DNA of 28,187 bases from Gammaproteobacteria bacterium. GTDB taxonomy: Bacteria > Pseudomonadota > Gammaproteobacteria > Chromatiales > Chromatiaceae. The position numbers and the translations under genes are program-made. The DNA lies in assembly GCA_019136395.1 (NCBI GenBank), contig JAGVUH010000191.1, positions 1-28,187 of the forward strand, written 5' to 3'. Under the pieces are notes generated by a model, which searched no databases, was not told the origin of the DNA, and saw only the letters and a program-made list of their open reading frames with translations. Shown here in pieces: positions 9,200-19,408 of the stretch; within the stretch, counting starts at the first letter, position 1, and each line of letters starts with the position of its first letter.

Positions 9200-9325
9200 A
9201 ACTGTCATGAGCCGGCTAGCCACACCCCTGAGAGTGAAACCCTGTTCCATGACTTCCGTGCTCACTGTCATGAGGGGGCGCTCAACGCCCCTGAAAATGA
9301 AAGACTTTGCCGTGACTTTCACGCC
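9200..9325. repeat. 63-bp dispersed repeat, two tandem copies
   Basis: Copy 1 spans 9200-9262 and copy 2 spans 9263-9325. Both begin ACTGTCATGAG after the first base and share CCCCTGA, ATGAAA-like and CGTGACTT-like blocks. A third 63-bp copy is at 23725-23787. The plus-strand translations keep a pattern: TVMSRLATPLRVK, TVMRGRSTPLKMK and TVMRRQATPLIMK. The tandem pair lies between the cyclase start and the 3' end of the DctP gene. Confidence 0.75.
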
Positions 9326-9335
9326 ATACCCCAGC

Positions 9336-10364
9336 TCAGTGCAACTGGGGCAGGACTTTGGCTTCCCATTCCCGCAAGCAGCCCGGGTGGACCTGTTCGC
9401 ATTTTTCCGCCCACTCCGGCAGGACGCGGGTTTGGGCGATGTCCTTGAATACCCGAATGTCGTTGGGGGACGGCTCGACGAGCGTGAGCTGGTAGGGGGT
9501 GCCATTCCGGCAAGGACGGCCGACGATGCAGTCGGAAGCATCCTGGTGGGTCTCTTGCGAGAAGCGCCAGAGGTCTTCCACATAGGCGTCAAAGGCCCCT
9601 TGCAGGATCTCCTGGTCTTTCGACGACAGTTGATGCCACTTCTTCAGGGAGATGGCGTATCCGTTGAGTCCGAAATGCACCGCCAGGGGAAAATAATAGC
9701 GGGTGTGCTCGGTCCAACCGGCAAAGTTGGCGGAGGCGGCGCTGGTGATCGCGCAATCCACCAGGCCGATGGCCAGGGCATTCTTGGTGTCATCGAAGGG
9801 GATGATGGCCGGGATGCCACCGAGGGCGGAGATCAGGGTCGCCATGGAGGGGCTGGCGACCCGGACCTTGAGGCCGGCGAGGTCCTCGATCCCCTGGATG
9901 GGGACGCGGCAAAAGAAGACCTGGGGGCCGAAGGTCCAGACGCCGAGCAATTTGGTGTCAAAGGTCTCGCGCAGATAGCGATCGACGGTGTCGGCGTAGT
10001 GCAGGACCACCCGGCGGGCCGTGTCGTAGTCGGCGTAGAGCCCCACCAGATCGATACCCTGGAGGCTGGGTTCCGCCTCGCTGTTCTGGATGAAGCGCAG
10101 GGAGACCAGATCGAACAGGCCGTCCTTGAGCATCTGTAATTGATGGGTGTCCTTGAGGCCAATGGTGTTCAAGGGTTGATAGGACACCTGGAACGGAAGG
10201 CCGGTGGCGTCCGCCAGACCCCTGAAGAAAGGTTCCTCCTTGGCGTGCTGCAACAAACCCGTGCTGACGGGCTGGCCAATGACGCGCAGAGGAATTTGCG
10301 CGAACATCAACCAGGACACCGCGAACAGGATCGCGATACCCAAAAATATCAGTAACCTTTTCAT
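9336..10364 (-). CDS. TRAP transporter solute-binding protein (DctP family)
   Basis: A periplasmic substrate-binding protein of TRAP transporters, which usually take up organic acids. I start at the ATG at 10364 because AGGAAAG precedes it with good spacing and because MKRLLIFLGIAILFAVSWLMF is a proper signal or anchor sequence; 342 residues result. Family features are GLKVRVASPSMATLISALGGIPAIIPF followed by TKNALAIGLVDCAITS, the usual ligand-contacting strand and the helix after it. The C-terminal part has several Cys (in SDCIVGRPCRNG and EKCEQVHPGCLREW) that could form disulfides. No DctQ or DctM membrane subunits are adjacent, so it is an orphan here: it may feed a permease elsewhere or act as a sensor ligand. 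Confidence 0.88.
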   Translation of the reverse strand: MKRLLIFLGIAILFAVSWLMFAQIPLRVIGQPVSTGLLQHAKEEPFFRGLADATGLPFQVSYQPLNTIGLKDTHQLQMLKDGLFDLVSLRFIQNSEAEPSLQGIDLVGLYADYDTARRVVLHYADTVDRYLRETFDTKLLGVWTFGPQVFFCRVPIQGIEDLAGLKVRVASPSMATLISALGGIPAIIPFDDTKNALAIGLVDCAITSAASANFAGWTEHTRYYFPLAVHFGLNGYAISLKKWHQLSSKDQEILQGAFDAYVEDLWRFSQETHQDASDCIVGRPCRNGTPYQLTLVEPSPNDIRVFKDIAQTRVLPEWAEKCEQVHPGCLREWEAKVLPQLH

Positions 10365-10650
10365 ATCTTTCCTGAAACCCCTCGCCCTTAATTCCAGGAT
10401 CCGCGGCACCGTGGATTTTAGACGATCCAGAACCCATCCGTTCGGGATTTCCTACCCGATCGGGATCTCCAATCCGCATCCCTGAGACCGAACCTGTCGC
10501 GCCTGCCGAACCAGGGATCAGGGAAGGCCTCTACCCTTCCCATCCAACTTGATGGCAAGGGCTACTTACCCGCTCACCTCCATCAAGGGGATCGCCACGG
10601 GCATGCTGACGAAAGACGCCGCGGCTGTCTTACGGCTGGTAACCATCACG
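10365..10650. other. Non-coding spacer upstream of dctP
   Basis: No convincing gene. Short open frames exist (for example a plus-strand 33-codon frame ending in the first bases of repeat copy B), but none has family resemblance or a supporting start site. The dctP ribosome-binding site is at 10371-10376. Confidence 0.5.
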
Positions 10651-10764
10651 TAACTGTTCACACCCCCTGTTGCCTGGGCTGCCATTAAATGCACAAGCCG
10701 CTGATTCCCATACTCCCTGCTCCCTGGCGGGGGAAGGTTGGGGAGAGGGGTGGCTAAACGAATA
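10651..10764. repeat. Dispersed ~112-bp element with terminal inverted repeats, copy B
   Basis: Starts TAACTGTTCACACCCC and ends GGGGTGGCTAAACGAATA. It shares with copy A (3626-3736) the left end, the middle blocks TGGGC, CAAG and CTGA, the CTCCCTG arm and the TTGGGGAGAGGGG arm, in the same order and at almost the same length (114 against 111 bp). The right terminal repeat has drifted more than in copy A. It sits just past the phaC stop. Confidence 0.65.
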
Positions 10765-10816
10765 CACCATCAACAATCAAGTTGCGGTATTCCGGGTCAG
10801 GGAGCGTCTTTTCGTC

Positions 10817-12763
10817 CTACGCGCCCGGAGCCACCACATAGGTACCCGGTGCGGCCGCCAGGGGCGGATAGCGATCACTGCCGGCCATCGCGGGCGCCTG
10901 GACCAGATCACCGCTCTGGCTGGCCAGCCACTGGCCCCAGTGGGGCCACCAACTGCCCGGATGGCTCTCGGCGCCGGCGAACCAGTCGTCGGCGCTGGCG
11001 GCAGAGTTAGCATTGGTCCAGTAGTTGCGCTTGCCGCTGGCCGGGGGGTTGATGACGCCGGCGATGTGGCCGGAGGCGCCGAGGACGAAGGTGATGTCGC
11101 CACCCAGGAGGCCGGTGGCACGGTAGGCGCTGGGCCAGGGGACGATGTGGTCCTCACGGCTGGCGTAGATGTAGGCCGGCATCTGGACGGCACCCAGGTC
11201 GATGGGCGCCCCCAGCATGGTCAGGGCGCCAGGCTCCCGCAGCTTGTTGTCGATATAGAAGTTGCGCACGTAGTAGGCGTACATGGGCCCCGGCAGGTTG
11301 GCCGAGTCGGCGTTCCAGTGCAGCAGGTCGAAGGGCGGCGGGGTCTCACCCTTGAGGTAGTTCTTGACCACGTAGTTCCACACCAGGTCGTTGGCGCGCA
11401 GGCTGGCGAAGGCACCCGCGAGTTCGCCACCCTTGACGATCTGGCCGCCATGCAGGCTGGCCTCGCGTTGGGAGAGCATGTCGTCCGAGACGTAGACCCG
11501 GATCTCGCCAGGTTCTTCGTAATCGAGCATGGTAGTGAATAGGGTCAGACTCTTGACGCTGGTATCGCCCCGCGCCGCGAGCACCCCCAGGGCGCTGGAC
11601 AGCAATGCCCCGCCGACGCAAAAACCCAGGGTGTTGAGGGTGTCGCTGCCGGTGATCGCCTTGACGACGCCCATCGCCGTCAGCACCCCCTGTTCCAGAT
11701 AGTCATCCCAGCCCAGTTGCCCCAGCTCGGGGGTGATGTTGCGCCAGGAGATGAGGAACACCTGCTGGCCTTGTTCGAGGGTCCAGCGCACGAAGGAGTT
11801 GTTGGGCTGGAGATCGAGGATGTAGAACTTGTTGATGCAGGGCGGCACGATGAGCAGGGGCCGGGAATGGACGCGCTCGGTGGTCGGGGTGTACTGGATC
11901 AGCTCAATGAGGTCGTTGCGGAAGACCACGCTGCCGGGGGTGATGGCCAGGTTCTTGCCCACGGCGAAGGCCGAGGCGTCGCTCATGGTGATGCGCCCCT
12001 GGCGGGTGTCCGTCAGCAGGTTGTTCAGCCCCTGGGCGAGGCTCTTGCCCTGGGTTTCCAGGGCCTTCTTCAGGACCTCGGGATTGGTGGTGGGGAAATT
12101 GGCCGGGGACAGGGCATCGGCGTACTGGCGGGTGAGGTAGGCCAACCGCAACTTGTCGTGATCGCTGACGGGGCTCAGTTCGGCGAGGGAGGTCAGATAT
12201 TCGGCGGACAGGAGGTAGTACTGTTTCAGCAGGGAGAAGTAGGGATGCTCGCTCCATTCCGGCGCCTTAAACCGCCGGTCCCCGTGTGGTACCGGCACCA
12301 CCTCCTTAAGCCTCGGCATGGACGGGGTCGTACCCGGCTTGCCATGCTGGCCCGCGGGCCCGCCGTGACTCGCCTGGCCCGCTTGCCCCGACGGGTCTGC
12401 TTTATGCCCCCCCTCGGCTGACTGGCCCGCCGCCCCGACCATCCCCGCCAGCGCCCCGGGTCCGCCGGCGTTCGTCAGGGCCTCGCTGGCCGCGGTCCAC
12501 AGCTCCTGCATGCGCGGCAGGAAGCGGGCATTGAGCTCAGTCACCGCCTGGGGATCCACCAGGGCGCCGAAAAGGGCCGGGGGAACCTGCAAGGGGAGCT
12601 GGGCAATCTCGCCGAAGGGCGGTAGGGCCGGCATCCCCGAGGCCCCCGTGGCCTGGGGCAGGGGCCGCAACCACCACTTGGCCCACGCGGAGCCGAAGGC
12701 GCGCCATTGCTCGCTCCAGGCCTGGAGCGGGTTCAGTTCCGGGGTTGGGGGGGATTGATCCAT
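10817..12763 (-). CDS. phaC: Class I poly(3-hydroxyalkanoate) synthase
   Basis: Polymerises (R)-3-hydroxyacyl-CoA into storage polyester on the granule surface. Start chosen at the ATG at 12763 (GGAG 8 bp upstream); the 31 codons ahead of it in the open frame are spacer. The 648-residue protein has an N-terminal domain (1-98), a Gly/Ala/Gln/His-rich low-complexity linker (about 99-150) and an alpha/beta-hydrolase core. The lipase-like box is GFCVGG with catalytic Cys382; Asp538 (REDHIVPW) and His566 (ASGHIAG) complete the triad, and the Asp to His step of 28 equals that in Cupriavidus PhaC. No phaE partner is adjacent, and the length fits class I, not class III. No phaA, phaB or phasin is in the window. 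The linker is longer than I expect for the family. Confidence 0.95.
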   Translation of the reverse strand: MDQSPPTPELNPLQAWSEQWRAFGSAWAKWWLRPLPQATGASGMPALPPFGEIAQLPLQVPPALFGALVDPQAVTELNARFLPRMQELWTAASEALTNAGGPGALAGMVGAAGQSAEGGHKADPSGQAGQASHGGPAGQHGKPGTTPSMPRLKEVVPVPHGDRRFKAPEWSEHPYFSLLKQYYLLSAEYLTSLAELSPVSDHDKLRLAYLTRQYADALSPANFPTTNPEVLKKALETQGKSLAQGLNNLLTDTRQGRITMSDASAFAVGKNLAITPGSVVFRNDLIELIQYTPTTERVHSRPLLIVPPCINKFYILDLQPNNSFVRWTLEQGQQVFLISWRNITPELGQLGWDDYLEQGVLTAMGVVKAITGSDTLNTLGFCVGGALLSSALGVLAARGDTSVKSLTLFTTMLDYEEPGEIRVYVSDDMLSQREASLHGGQIVKGGELAGAFASLRANDLVWNYVVKNYLKGETPPPFDLLHWNADSANLPGPMYAYYVRNFYIDNKLREPGALTMLGAPIDLGAVQMPAYIYASREDHIVPWPSAYRATGLLGGDITFVLGASGHIAGVINPPASGKRNYWTNANSAASADDWFAGAESHPGSWWPHWGQWLASQSGDLVQAPAMAGSDRYPPLAAAPGTYVVAPGA

Positions 12764-12897
12764 GGCGTTATCTCCGGACAGGAAAAAGGGAAACGGCCAC
12801 GACGACCTGGCCTTGCCGGCGATCTTAGCGGTCCCTGGGTGTCCCCGACAAGACAATTACCGTTGCGCCACCCTTGTCCGCAGGGTCGACGAATCGT

Positions 12898-13248
12898 TTA
12901 CGGCCTGCGTCGCAACTCTTCCCGTTCCTCTTCTGATACCACCAGGAGCAAGGTATCTTCCACAGCCGTTTCTGTATGCGTTTCCCCGGGTTCGACGAAG
13001 TAGTACCCGCCCGCTGCGATGGTGCGTGCATCCTCTCCGTCGGCCATCACTTCCATCGTACCGCTCATGACTAACACCTGAACCCAGTAAGGGTGATGGT
13101 GCATGGGGACTTGCATCCCTTTGGGCATACGGAAAAACCCGGAGCGCACGTTATAGTTTCCCTCCCACAGACGGCAGGCCTCCATCGTCACCCCTCGGAC
13201 ATCGATTTCTTGCCAGCGCTGATCTTTGGTGGTCACGTATTTTGTCAT
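12898..13248 (-). CDS. Small cupin-domain protein
   Basis: A 116-residue single-domain cupin. Motif 1 is GMQVPMHHHPYWVQVLVMSG, with His50-His51-His52 but Gln where the metal-binding Glu usually stands. Motif 2 is GGYYFVEPGETHTE, with the conserved His. It probably binds one metal ion; it could be a small isomerase/dioxygenase or a ligand sensor of the ChrR C-terminal type, and substrate is unknown. ATG preceded by GGAG at about 10 bp. It lies 134 bp upstream of phaC on the same strand and 103 bp downstream of the protease terminator, so it could share a transcript with phaC. Confidence 0.8.
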   Translation of the reverse strand: MTKYVTTKDQRWQEIDVRGVTMEACRLWEGNYNVRSGFFRMPKGMQVPMHHHPYWVQVLVMSGTMEVMADGEDARTIAAGGYYFVEPGETHTETAVEDTLLLVVSEEEREELRRRP

Positions 13249-13350
13249 GGATGCTTATCTCCAGGTGGTTACTGACACTCTCCGATTGCTGCCGAACGTT
13301 AGATACGCAAGCTCCCAGAGCTTGTATCGCGGCCGCCAGTTGATGAAGAG

Positions 13351-13380
13351 GCAAAAACGGGCACCGAAGTGCCCGTTGAA
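13351..13380 (-). terminator. Rho-independent terminator of the M6 protease gene
   Basis: On the minus strand AACGGGCAC-TTCG-GTGCCCGTT forms a perfect 9-bp stem with a UUCG tetraloop, followed by TTTTTGCC. It lies 65 bp past the protease stop and before the cupin start. Confidence 0.85.
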
Positions 13381-13441
13381 GTCGCCCGCATTGACCACTG
13401 GTGGCTATGCCGCTGGCCCGCCTCTCATGGATTGAGGCTTC

Positions 13442-15664
13442 TCATTGATTGAGGATGGTCACGGACTTGGTCGTGCTCTTGGTCACCCCCCCATAGCTGT
13501 ATTTGGCGGTGATCTTGACGGTCTGATTCCTACTGACGGTGCCGGTCGTGAGCACACCGGTGCTGGAGATGGTGGCGTAGCTGGAGTTTTCGCTCCAGAT
13601 CGCCGTCACCGGCGCGGTGGTGCCATCGCTGAATTTAGCGGTGGCGGTGAAGGTGGCCGAACTGTTTTCAGCGACCGAACTGGGACCCGAGATGGTGAGG
13701 GACGACAGCGTCTTGGTAACGAGATTGACGATGGTCACCGACTTGGTGGCGCTCTTGGTGATCCCGCCCGTGCTGTAGCTGGCGGTAACGGTCACCGTCT
13801 GATTGCGGCTGACACTGGCCGCCGTCAGGACGCCGCTGGCGGTAATCGAGGCATAGCTGGAATTCTCGCTCCAGGTGGGGGTGACGGTCTTGGTGCTGCC
13901 ATCGCTGAAGGTGGCCGTGGCGGTGTAAGTGGCGCTGGTGCCCTCATTCAGTGAATTTGGCCCCGTGATGGCCAGGGAGGAGAGGGTGGGGGTCGTGGCG
14001 CCCAACGCCAGAGTCATCACCAGGTTGGCGCCGGAGACGGCGATGCCGCTGATGCTGATATTGCTGGCGGCCCCGCTGTAAAGGCGGCTGTTGGGGCTGG
14101 TCGCGTCGTTCAGTGCGGTGCGGTTACTGGTGCCAGGGAAGGGATCGCCACCATCGCCATAGTCCAGGTCCTTCTCCAGTTCCCACAGGTTGTCGGCCTG
14201 CACCAGGGCGACCTTGTAGTGCTGGGTGGCACAGGAGGGACCCCCGGGATAGCACTGGCTGTTGTTATTGGCAACAGCCTCATCCACATGCCAGACCAGC
14301 AGGCCCGAGGCGGGTAAGGCGGCGTCGAAGCCGGATTTCTGGCGATTCTCGATCAGGAAGTATTCACCCGTACCCGTCAGGGCATTACCATTGAGGAACT
14401 GATAGACATCGGCGTACTGGGTGCTAGGGTAGAGAGTCACACCGAGCGGAGTGGTACTGGTGACCTGGGTAGGCGTGACCCAGCCGAGCCGATATTTGCT
14501 CCAGGCCTCCAGTTGCGCGGGCCGGTCGCCGGAGCGGGAAACGCCATTCCAGGAACCCGAGGCCATGAGGCTCCAGTCACCGACGCCCTGGGAGTCATAA
14601 CCATAGTCATAGAGATCGGGCAGGCCCAGGGCGTGACCGTATTCATGAGCGAAGACGCCCATGGTCGAGATCCCTCCCCAAAGGGTCTCCGGCTGCATGA
14701 CATATTTGTTGATCTTGATAGAGTCTCTGCCATTAGCACAGAGTGAGCGGGTGGTATAGGCGCCATACTGGCTGGCGCCATAGTATTTGGCGGAATTTAG
14801 ATCCCAGCTATGGGACCAGATGTCGGTGGCGAGACCGCTGGCCTCCTCGCCGTCCCCCTGGTGGACGATGTTGGCCACATCCACATAGCAGTCACCATTC
14901 TGGTCATAGGGGCGAAAATCGAAGCCGGCGAGGTCCGCCGCCCGAACCGCCTCATAGACGAGATCCCCCGGCCAGGCATCATCGCCCCCCACATTGGCCC
15001 CGTAGTAGTCGTGGCCGGAAGCGGCCTGATACCAACCACCAACCCCGCCGGGACCGGCGGTGACGGTGAATTGGCCGTAGGAGGCCTCCTGGTAGAAATC
15101 CTTCATACTGTTAGTGCCCGTGCCAAACAGCAAGTTGTCGAAGGCAGCCGGGCTATAGGTGGGGCTGCGGTCACTGAAGTTGACCAGGATGGTCAGCACA
15201 TTGGCGCTGCCACCGACGGCGCTGGCCCCAGGGGAGGCCCGGCTTGCCAGTCCGGCCGCTCCGTCCAGGGAACCCATGCGCTCGGCGCGCCGGGCTTCCA
15301 TGAGCTGGTGATCCGGGCGGAGATGGCGCTGAGTACCCTGGGCGGGTGCCTGTCTGCCGACCACCTCCCAGGAGGTCATGAGATCGCCGGAGGGACCACG
15401 CCGGGCATAGACCCATTCACGGGAGCGATCATCCCTGAGGATCGCGTAACCCTCCCGGGTTTCCCAGCCCCGGGTCCATTCGTCGCCCCATTGGCGGGCC
15501 AGGAAGCTTTGACCATCCGGCTGGGTCAGCCGATGTTCGATAGGCGCGGCCGGCACGGCCAGGGCCGTCGAGAAGGGCGCGGCGGCGCCCACAAGCAGGG
15601 TTGCCCCTACTACTAGCCGGGTGAACCGGGCATTGTTGGTTAATTGAAAGGGTTTCATGGTCAT
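13442..15664 (-). CDS. Secreted M6-family zinc metalloprotease with two C-terminal Ig-like repeats
   Basis: An immune inhibitor A-like peptidase, about 740 residues. I choose the ATG at 15664 (GGTGG just upstream; ATG at 15658 is also possible). A signal peptide covers about the first 36 residues, ending STALA before VPAAP. A propeptide-like region follows, then the catalytic domain with zinc motif HEYGHALGLPD (coded near 14625-14660) and a Met in WSLMASGSWNG that fits a metzincin-like turn. Acidic loops (DQNGDCYVD; DYGDGGDPF) may bind calcium. The C-terminus holds two adjacent bacterial Ig-like (Big_2 type) repeats of about 88 residues, each with SGP or TGP, FSDG, WSENSSYA and GVLT blocks. 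Role: probably extracellular protein degradation or surface interaction. A terminator follows. Confidence 0.9.
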   Translation of the reverse strand: MTMKPFQLTNNARFTRLVVGATLLVGAAAPFSTALAVPAAPIEHRLTQPDGQSFLARQWGDEWTRGWETREGYAILRDDRSREWVYARRGPSGDLMTSWEVVGRQAPAQGTQRHLRPDHQLMEARRAERMGSLDGAAGLASRASPGASAVGGSANVLTILVNFSDRSPTYSPAAFDNLLFGTGTNSMKDFYQEASYGQFTVTAGPGGVGGWYQAASGHDYYGANVGGDDAWPGDLVYEAVRAADLAGFDFRPYDQNGDCYVDVANIVHQGDGEEASGLATDIWSHSWDLNSAKYYGASQYGAYTTRSLCANGRDSIKINKYVMQPETLWGGISTMGVFAHEYGHALGLPDLYDYGYDSQGVGDWSLMASGSWNGVSRSGDRPAQLEAWSKYRLGWVTPTQVTSTTPLGVTLYPSTQYADVYQFLNGNALTGTGEYFLIENRQKSGFDAALPASGLLVWHVDEAVANNNSQCYPGGPSCATQHYKVALVQADNLWELEKDLDYGDGGDPFPGTSNRTALNDATSPNSRLYSGAASNISISGIAVSGANLVMTLALGATTPTLSSLAITGPNSLNEGTSATYTATATFSDGSTKTVTPTWSENSSYASITASGVLTAASVSRNQTVTVTASYSTGGITKSATKSVTIVNLVTKTLSSLTISGPSSVAENSSATFTATAKFSDGTTAPVTAIWSENSSYATISSTGVLTTGTVSRNQTVKITAKYSYGGVTKSTTKSVTILNQ
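13445..13985 (-). repeat. Two in-gene repeats coding Ig-like domains
   Basis: The 3' end of the protease gene encodes two tandem copies of about 88-92 codons (about 13445-13708 and 13709-13985). WSENSSYA is identical in both, and the pair differs mainly by conservative changes. This is domain duplication inside one gene. Confidence 0.8.
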
Positions 15665-15961
15665 CGCACCACCAGACTTCAGACCCACGCCAGCTTCCAC
15701 TGAGGCGTCAGATCATTACAACTCACGAGGCTACCGAAACGCGATTTGCGTCCGATCAGTACCGGTTTGATAGGGACCCCGGCGAGGGGTGGTGGGCTGT
15801 GGGACCATCACCTGGCTCTGGCTGGCTCCGTCACGCGTGTAAGACATCGCGCAACGACGGCTCGCCGAGCCCTCCCCTGCCGCCTGACCTGTTGTTAAGC
15901 ATGATTCAGGCCAAAATTACCAGCTACGGAAAATCAGTCTGATATATCATTAAGTTTCGTC
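15665..15961 (-). other. Long untranslated leader candidate of the protease gene
   Basis: No gene seen. If the extended -10 at 15962-15970 is the protease promoter, this would be a leader of nearly 300 nt. I see no riboswitch signature in it. Confidence 0.35.
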
Positions 15962-15970
15962 TTTATAGCA
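15962..15970 (-). promoter_or_regulatory. Extended -10 promoter element
   Basis: The minus strand reads TGCTATAAA, an extended -10 (TGN-TATAAA). No good -35 is present, which is normal for extended -10 promoters and for activator-dependent ones. It points toward the M6 protease. Confidence 0.4.
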
Positions 15971-15975
15971 TTGCC

Positions 15976-16047
15976 TGTCACCTGATAATCGCCTGATTGT
16001 CACAGGCGGACGGTGACAGCCAGTCAAAATGTGACGGACCATGTCAC
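15976..16047. promoter_or_regulatory. Array of TGTCAC/GTGACA half-sites
   Basis: Five half-sites occur in 72 bp: TGTCAC at 15976 and 15998, GTGACA at 16013, TGTGAC at 16030 and TGTCAC at 16042. Two pairs are inverted repeats (TGTCAC-N9-GTGACA at 15998-16018, and GTGAC-N7-GTCAC at 16031-16047). They lie immediately upstream of the extended -10, the position expected for an activator or repressor. Confidence 0.45.
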
Positions 16048-16100
16048 ACCCATACCCGGCTTCTGGCCAGAGTCCCGCGCATGACCTGGCGTAGTCAGCG

Positions 16101-16887
16101 TCAACCCCGCTCGGAGTCCGCCAGCCGTTCGCAGGGCTCCCATGCTGGACCTGGATAGGCATCCCGCAATCGCGTCATGACGGCCTCCAGCCCTTCCGGG
16201 GCGATATAGACACCATCATGCTTGTTGAAGGGTTCCTGGTAAGCGGCGAGCGTCCAGATCATCGCCGCGGTGAGGAGAAACAAGCTGCCAAGCGCGATGA
16301 ACTCCAGCAGGGGATAGGGCCGCAGCAAGACCGTCACCAGCAGAAAAACGATAAACATGCTGAGGTAGACGACGACCCACAGCGGCAAGGGTATCGGCGC
16401 CCGGGCTGATAGCAGCCGCGACTGCCCGGCTGACACGGCCTCCGCAAGTTGGTCCTCGATCCTGGCAATCGCGGCTTGCTCGGTCGAGCGCTCGGATTCG
16501 ACCCCGGTAAGGGTGGCAAAGGCACGAATCATCCAAGCGTGGGTGTTCTCGTCCCCCGTGAGATCGTTCGCTTCCGACGCATTCCAGGAGTCCTGGACGA
16601 CGGATCGCATCAGACAGACCAGATCACGCCGGATCTGGGGCCGCAACTCCACGGGCGCGGCGGCGGTGGCATCGAAGGCCGCCGAATAGGCAATAGCCTC
16701 AGCCCGGGCGATCTCCTCCGTGGCCTTGAAGTGATCGATCGAGGTCAACATCAGCACGCCCAGCAGAAAGGCGGCGGAACCGCCGATGAAACCAAGCGCG
16801 CCGCTGATGCCATCGCCGACGAGGGGTTGGTCACGCAGGAGGGCCGATGAGGAGGAAAGGGAAATTAGCCCGCGTGGCCCGCGTCAT
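16101..16887 (-). pseudogene. DUF4239-like membrane protein, probably frameshifted near its N-terminus
   Basis: The conserved body reads in one frame from about 16840 to 16101: RDQPLVGDGISGALGF, then IGGSAAFLLGVLMLTSIDHF and KATEEIARAEAIAYSAAF. It ends with two further transmembrane helices (LWVVVYLSMFIVFLLVTVLL and PLLEFIALGSLFLLTAAMIW). This architecture resembles bestrophin-like DUF4239 proteins. The body has no good start. A different frame begins at an ATG at 16887 and reads MTRATRANFPFLLIG before a stop, which looks like the missing N-terminus, so a deletion near 16840-16850 probably broke the gene. Function unknown. If it is translated from the GTG at 16757 instead, a 218-residue protein without the first helix would result. 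Confidence 0.55.
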
Positions 16888-16919
16888 GTCGGGCGTTGGC
16901 CCGCGTCATGTCGGGCGTT
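16876..16919. repeat. 22-bp perfect tandem repeat, two copies
   Basis: Units 16876-16897 and 16898-16919 are identical. Each contains a minus-strand ATG (16887 and 16909), so it lies across the presumed start of the DUF4239-like gene. The 214 bp beyond it, up to the thiC stop, hold nothing I can identify. Confidence 0.8.
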
Positions 16920-17089
16920 GGCCCGGAAGCCCCCCAAGCCGGCCGCGGGTCACGGTGAGCCGCCGGCATGGAGGTGAGGCTGAATGGGTGGGAGAATCCC
17001 CTGCCCGGGGAACATACCAAGGCAGGGCGTCAGTGCTTGTGAAGAAAGAGGGGGTTTTTCACAGCCCAAGAATCGCTATCTCATTGTTA

Positions 17090-19027
<1,938 letters not shown>

Positions 19028-19162
19028 GCCTCAGCCGCCTACTCCGGGGATGGTTTGCCCGGGGGATCCGGGTTGACCAGGGACTGGGGGAAGCGGAGAG
19101 GACGAGGGCGGGACCGGCAATGCCTCTCATGCCGCGGCAGGGTGGGCATGAATGCCAGCGGG

Positions 19163-19262
19163 CCCGCTTTCCTGCGCCGGCATTACCCGGATCAGGTTCC
19201 AAGGGTCTCTCTCAGCGCCACGTCTGGCCTTGGCTTGCCAACGCGGTGCACCCCCAGCAGGG
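19163..19262 (-). ncRNA. TPP riboswitch controlling thiC
   Basis: Read on the minus strand, the conserved THI-box blocks come in order: GGGGGTGC, GCTGAGAGAGACCC, GAACCTGATCCGGGTAATGCC and GGCGCAGGAAAGC. An outer stem pairs CCC(T)GCT with AGCGGG. It binds thiamine pyrophosphate and would lower thiC expression. About 220 nt separate it from the thiC start; no clear U-tract terminator is visible, so control by blocking translation or by Rho is likely. Confidence 0.95.
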
Positions 19263-19272
19263 TAGTGGCCTC

Positions 19273-19301
19273 AAACTAAAGCAAAACACTCGGTTTTTCA
19301 A
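19273..19301 (-). promoter_or_regulatory. Sigma-70-type promoter of the TPP riboswitch-thiC transcript
   Basis: On the minus strand, TTGAAA, a 17-bp spacer and TAGTTT. The predicted start falls only a few bases ahead of the riboswitch, which supports a weak-looking -10. Confidence 0.5.
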
Positions 19302-19330
19302 GCGAGGTGAGGTTGGCAAAGGGGGGCGCA

Positions 19331-19359
19331 AGTTGGGGAGAGGGGGACTGAACGGATAA
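19331..19359. repeat. Right-end fragment of the dispersed element, copy C
   Basis: Matches the last ~29 bases of copy A (GTTGGGGAGAGGGGG then CTGAACGG). No left end is present next to it; the riboswitch promoter lies there instead. Confidence 0.6.
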
Positions 19360-19408
19360 GCTCCGAGCATGCCGGAACCAGCCAGACCAGACGGCGGGCA
19401 AGTGCGAC

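Noticed and set aside
9200..9325. Tandem 63-bp units as a CRISPR array
   Set aside because: The units are contiguous and diverged, with no constant-repeat and unique-spacer pattern, and no cas genes.
9329..9350. CCCCAG...CTGGGG hairpin as terminator of dctP
   Set aside because: It overlaps the stop codon, has a 10-base loop and no T-tract.
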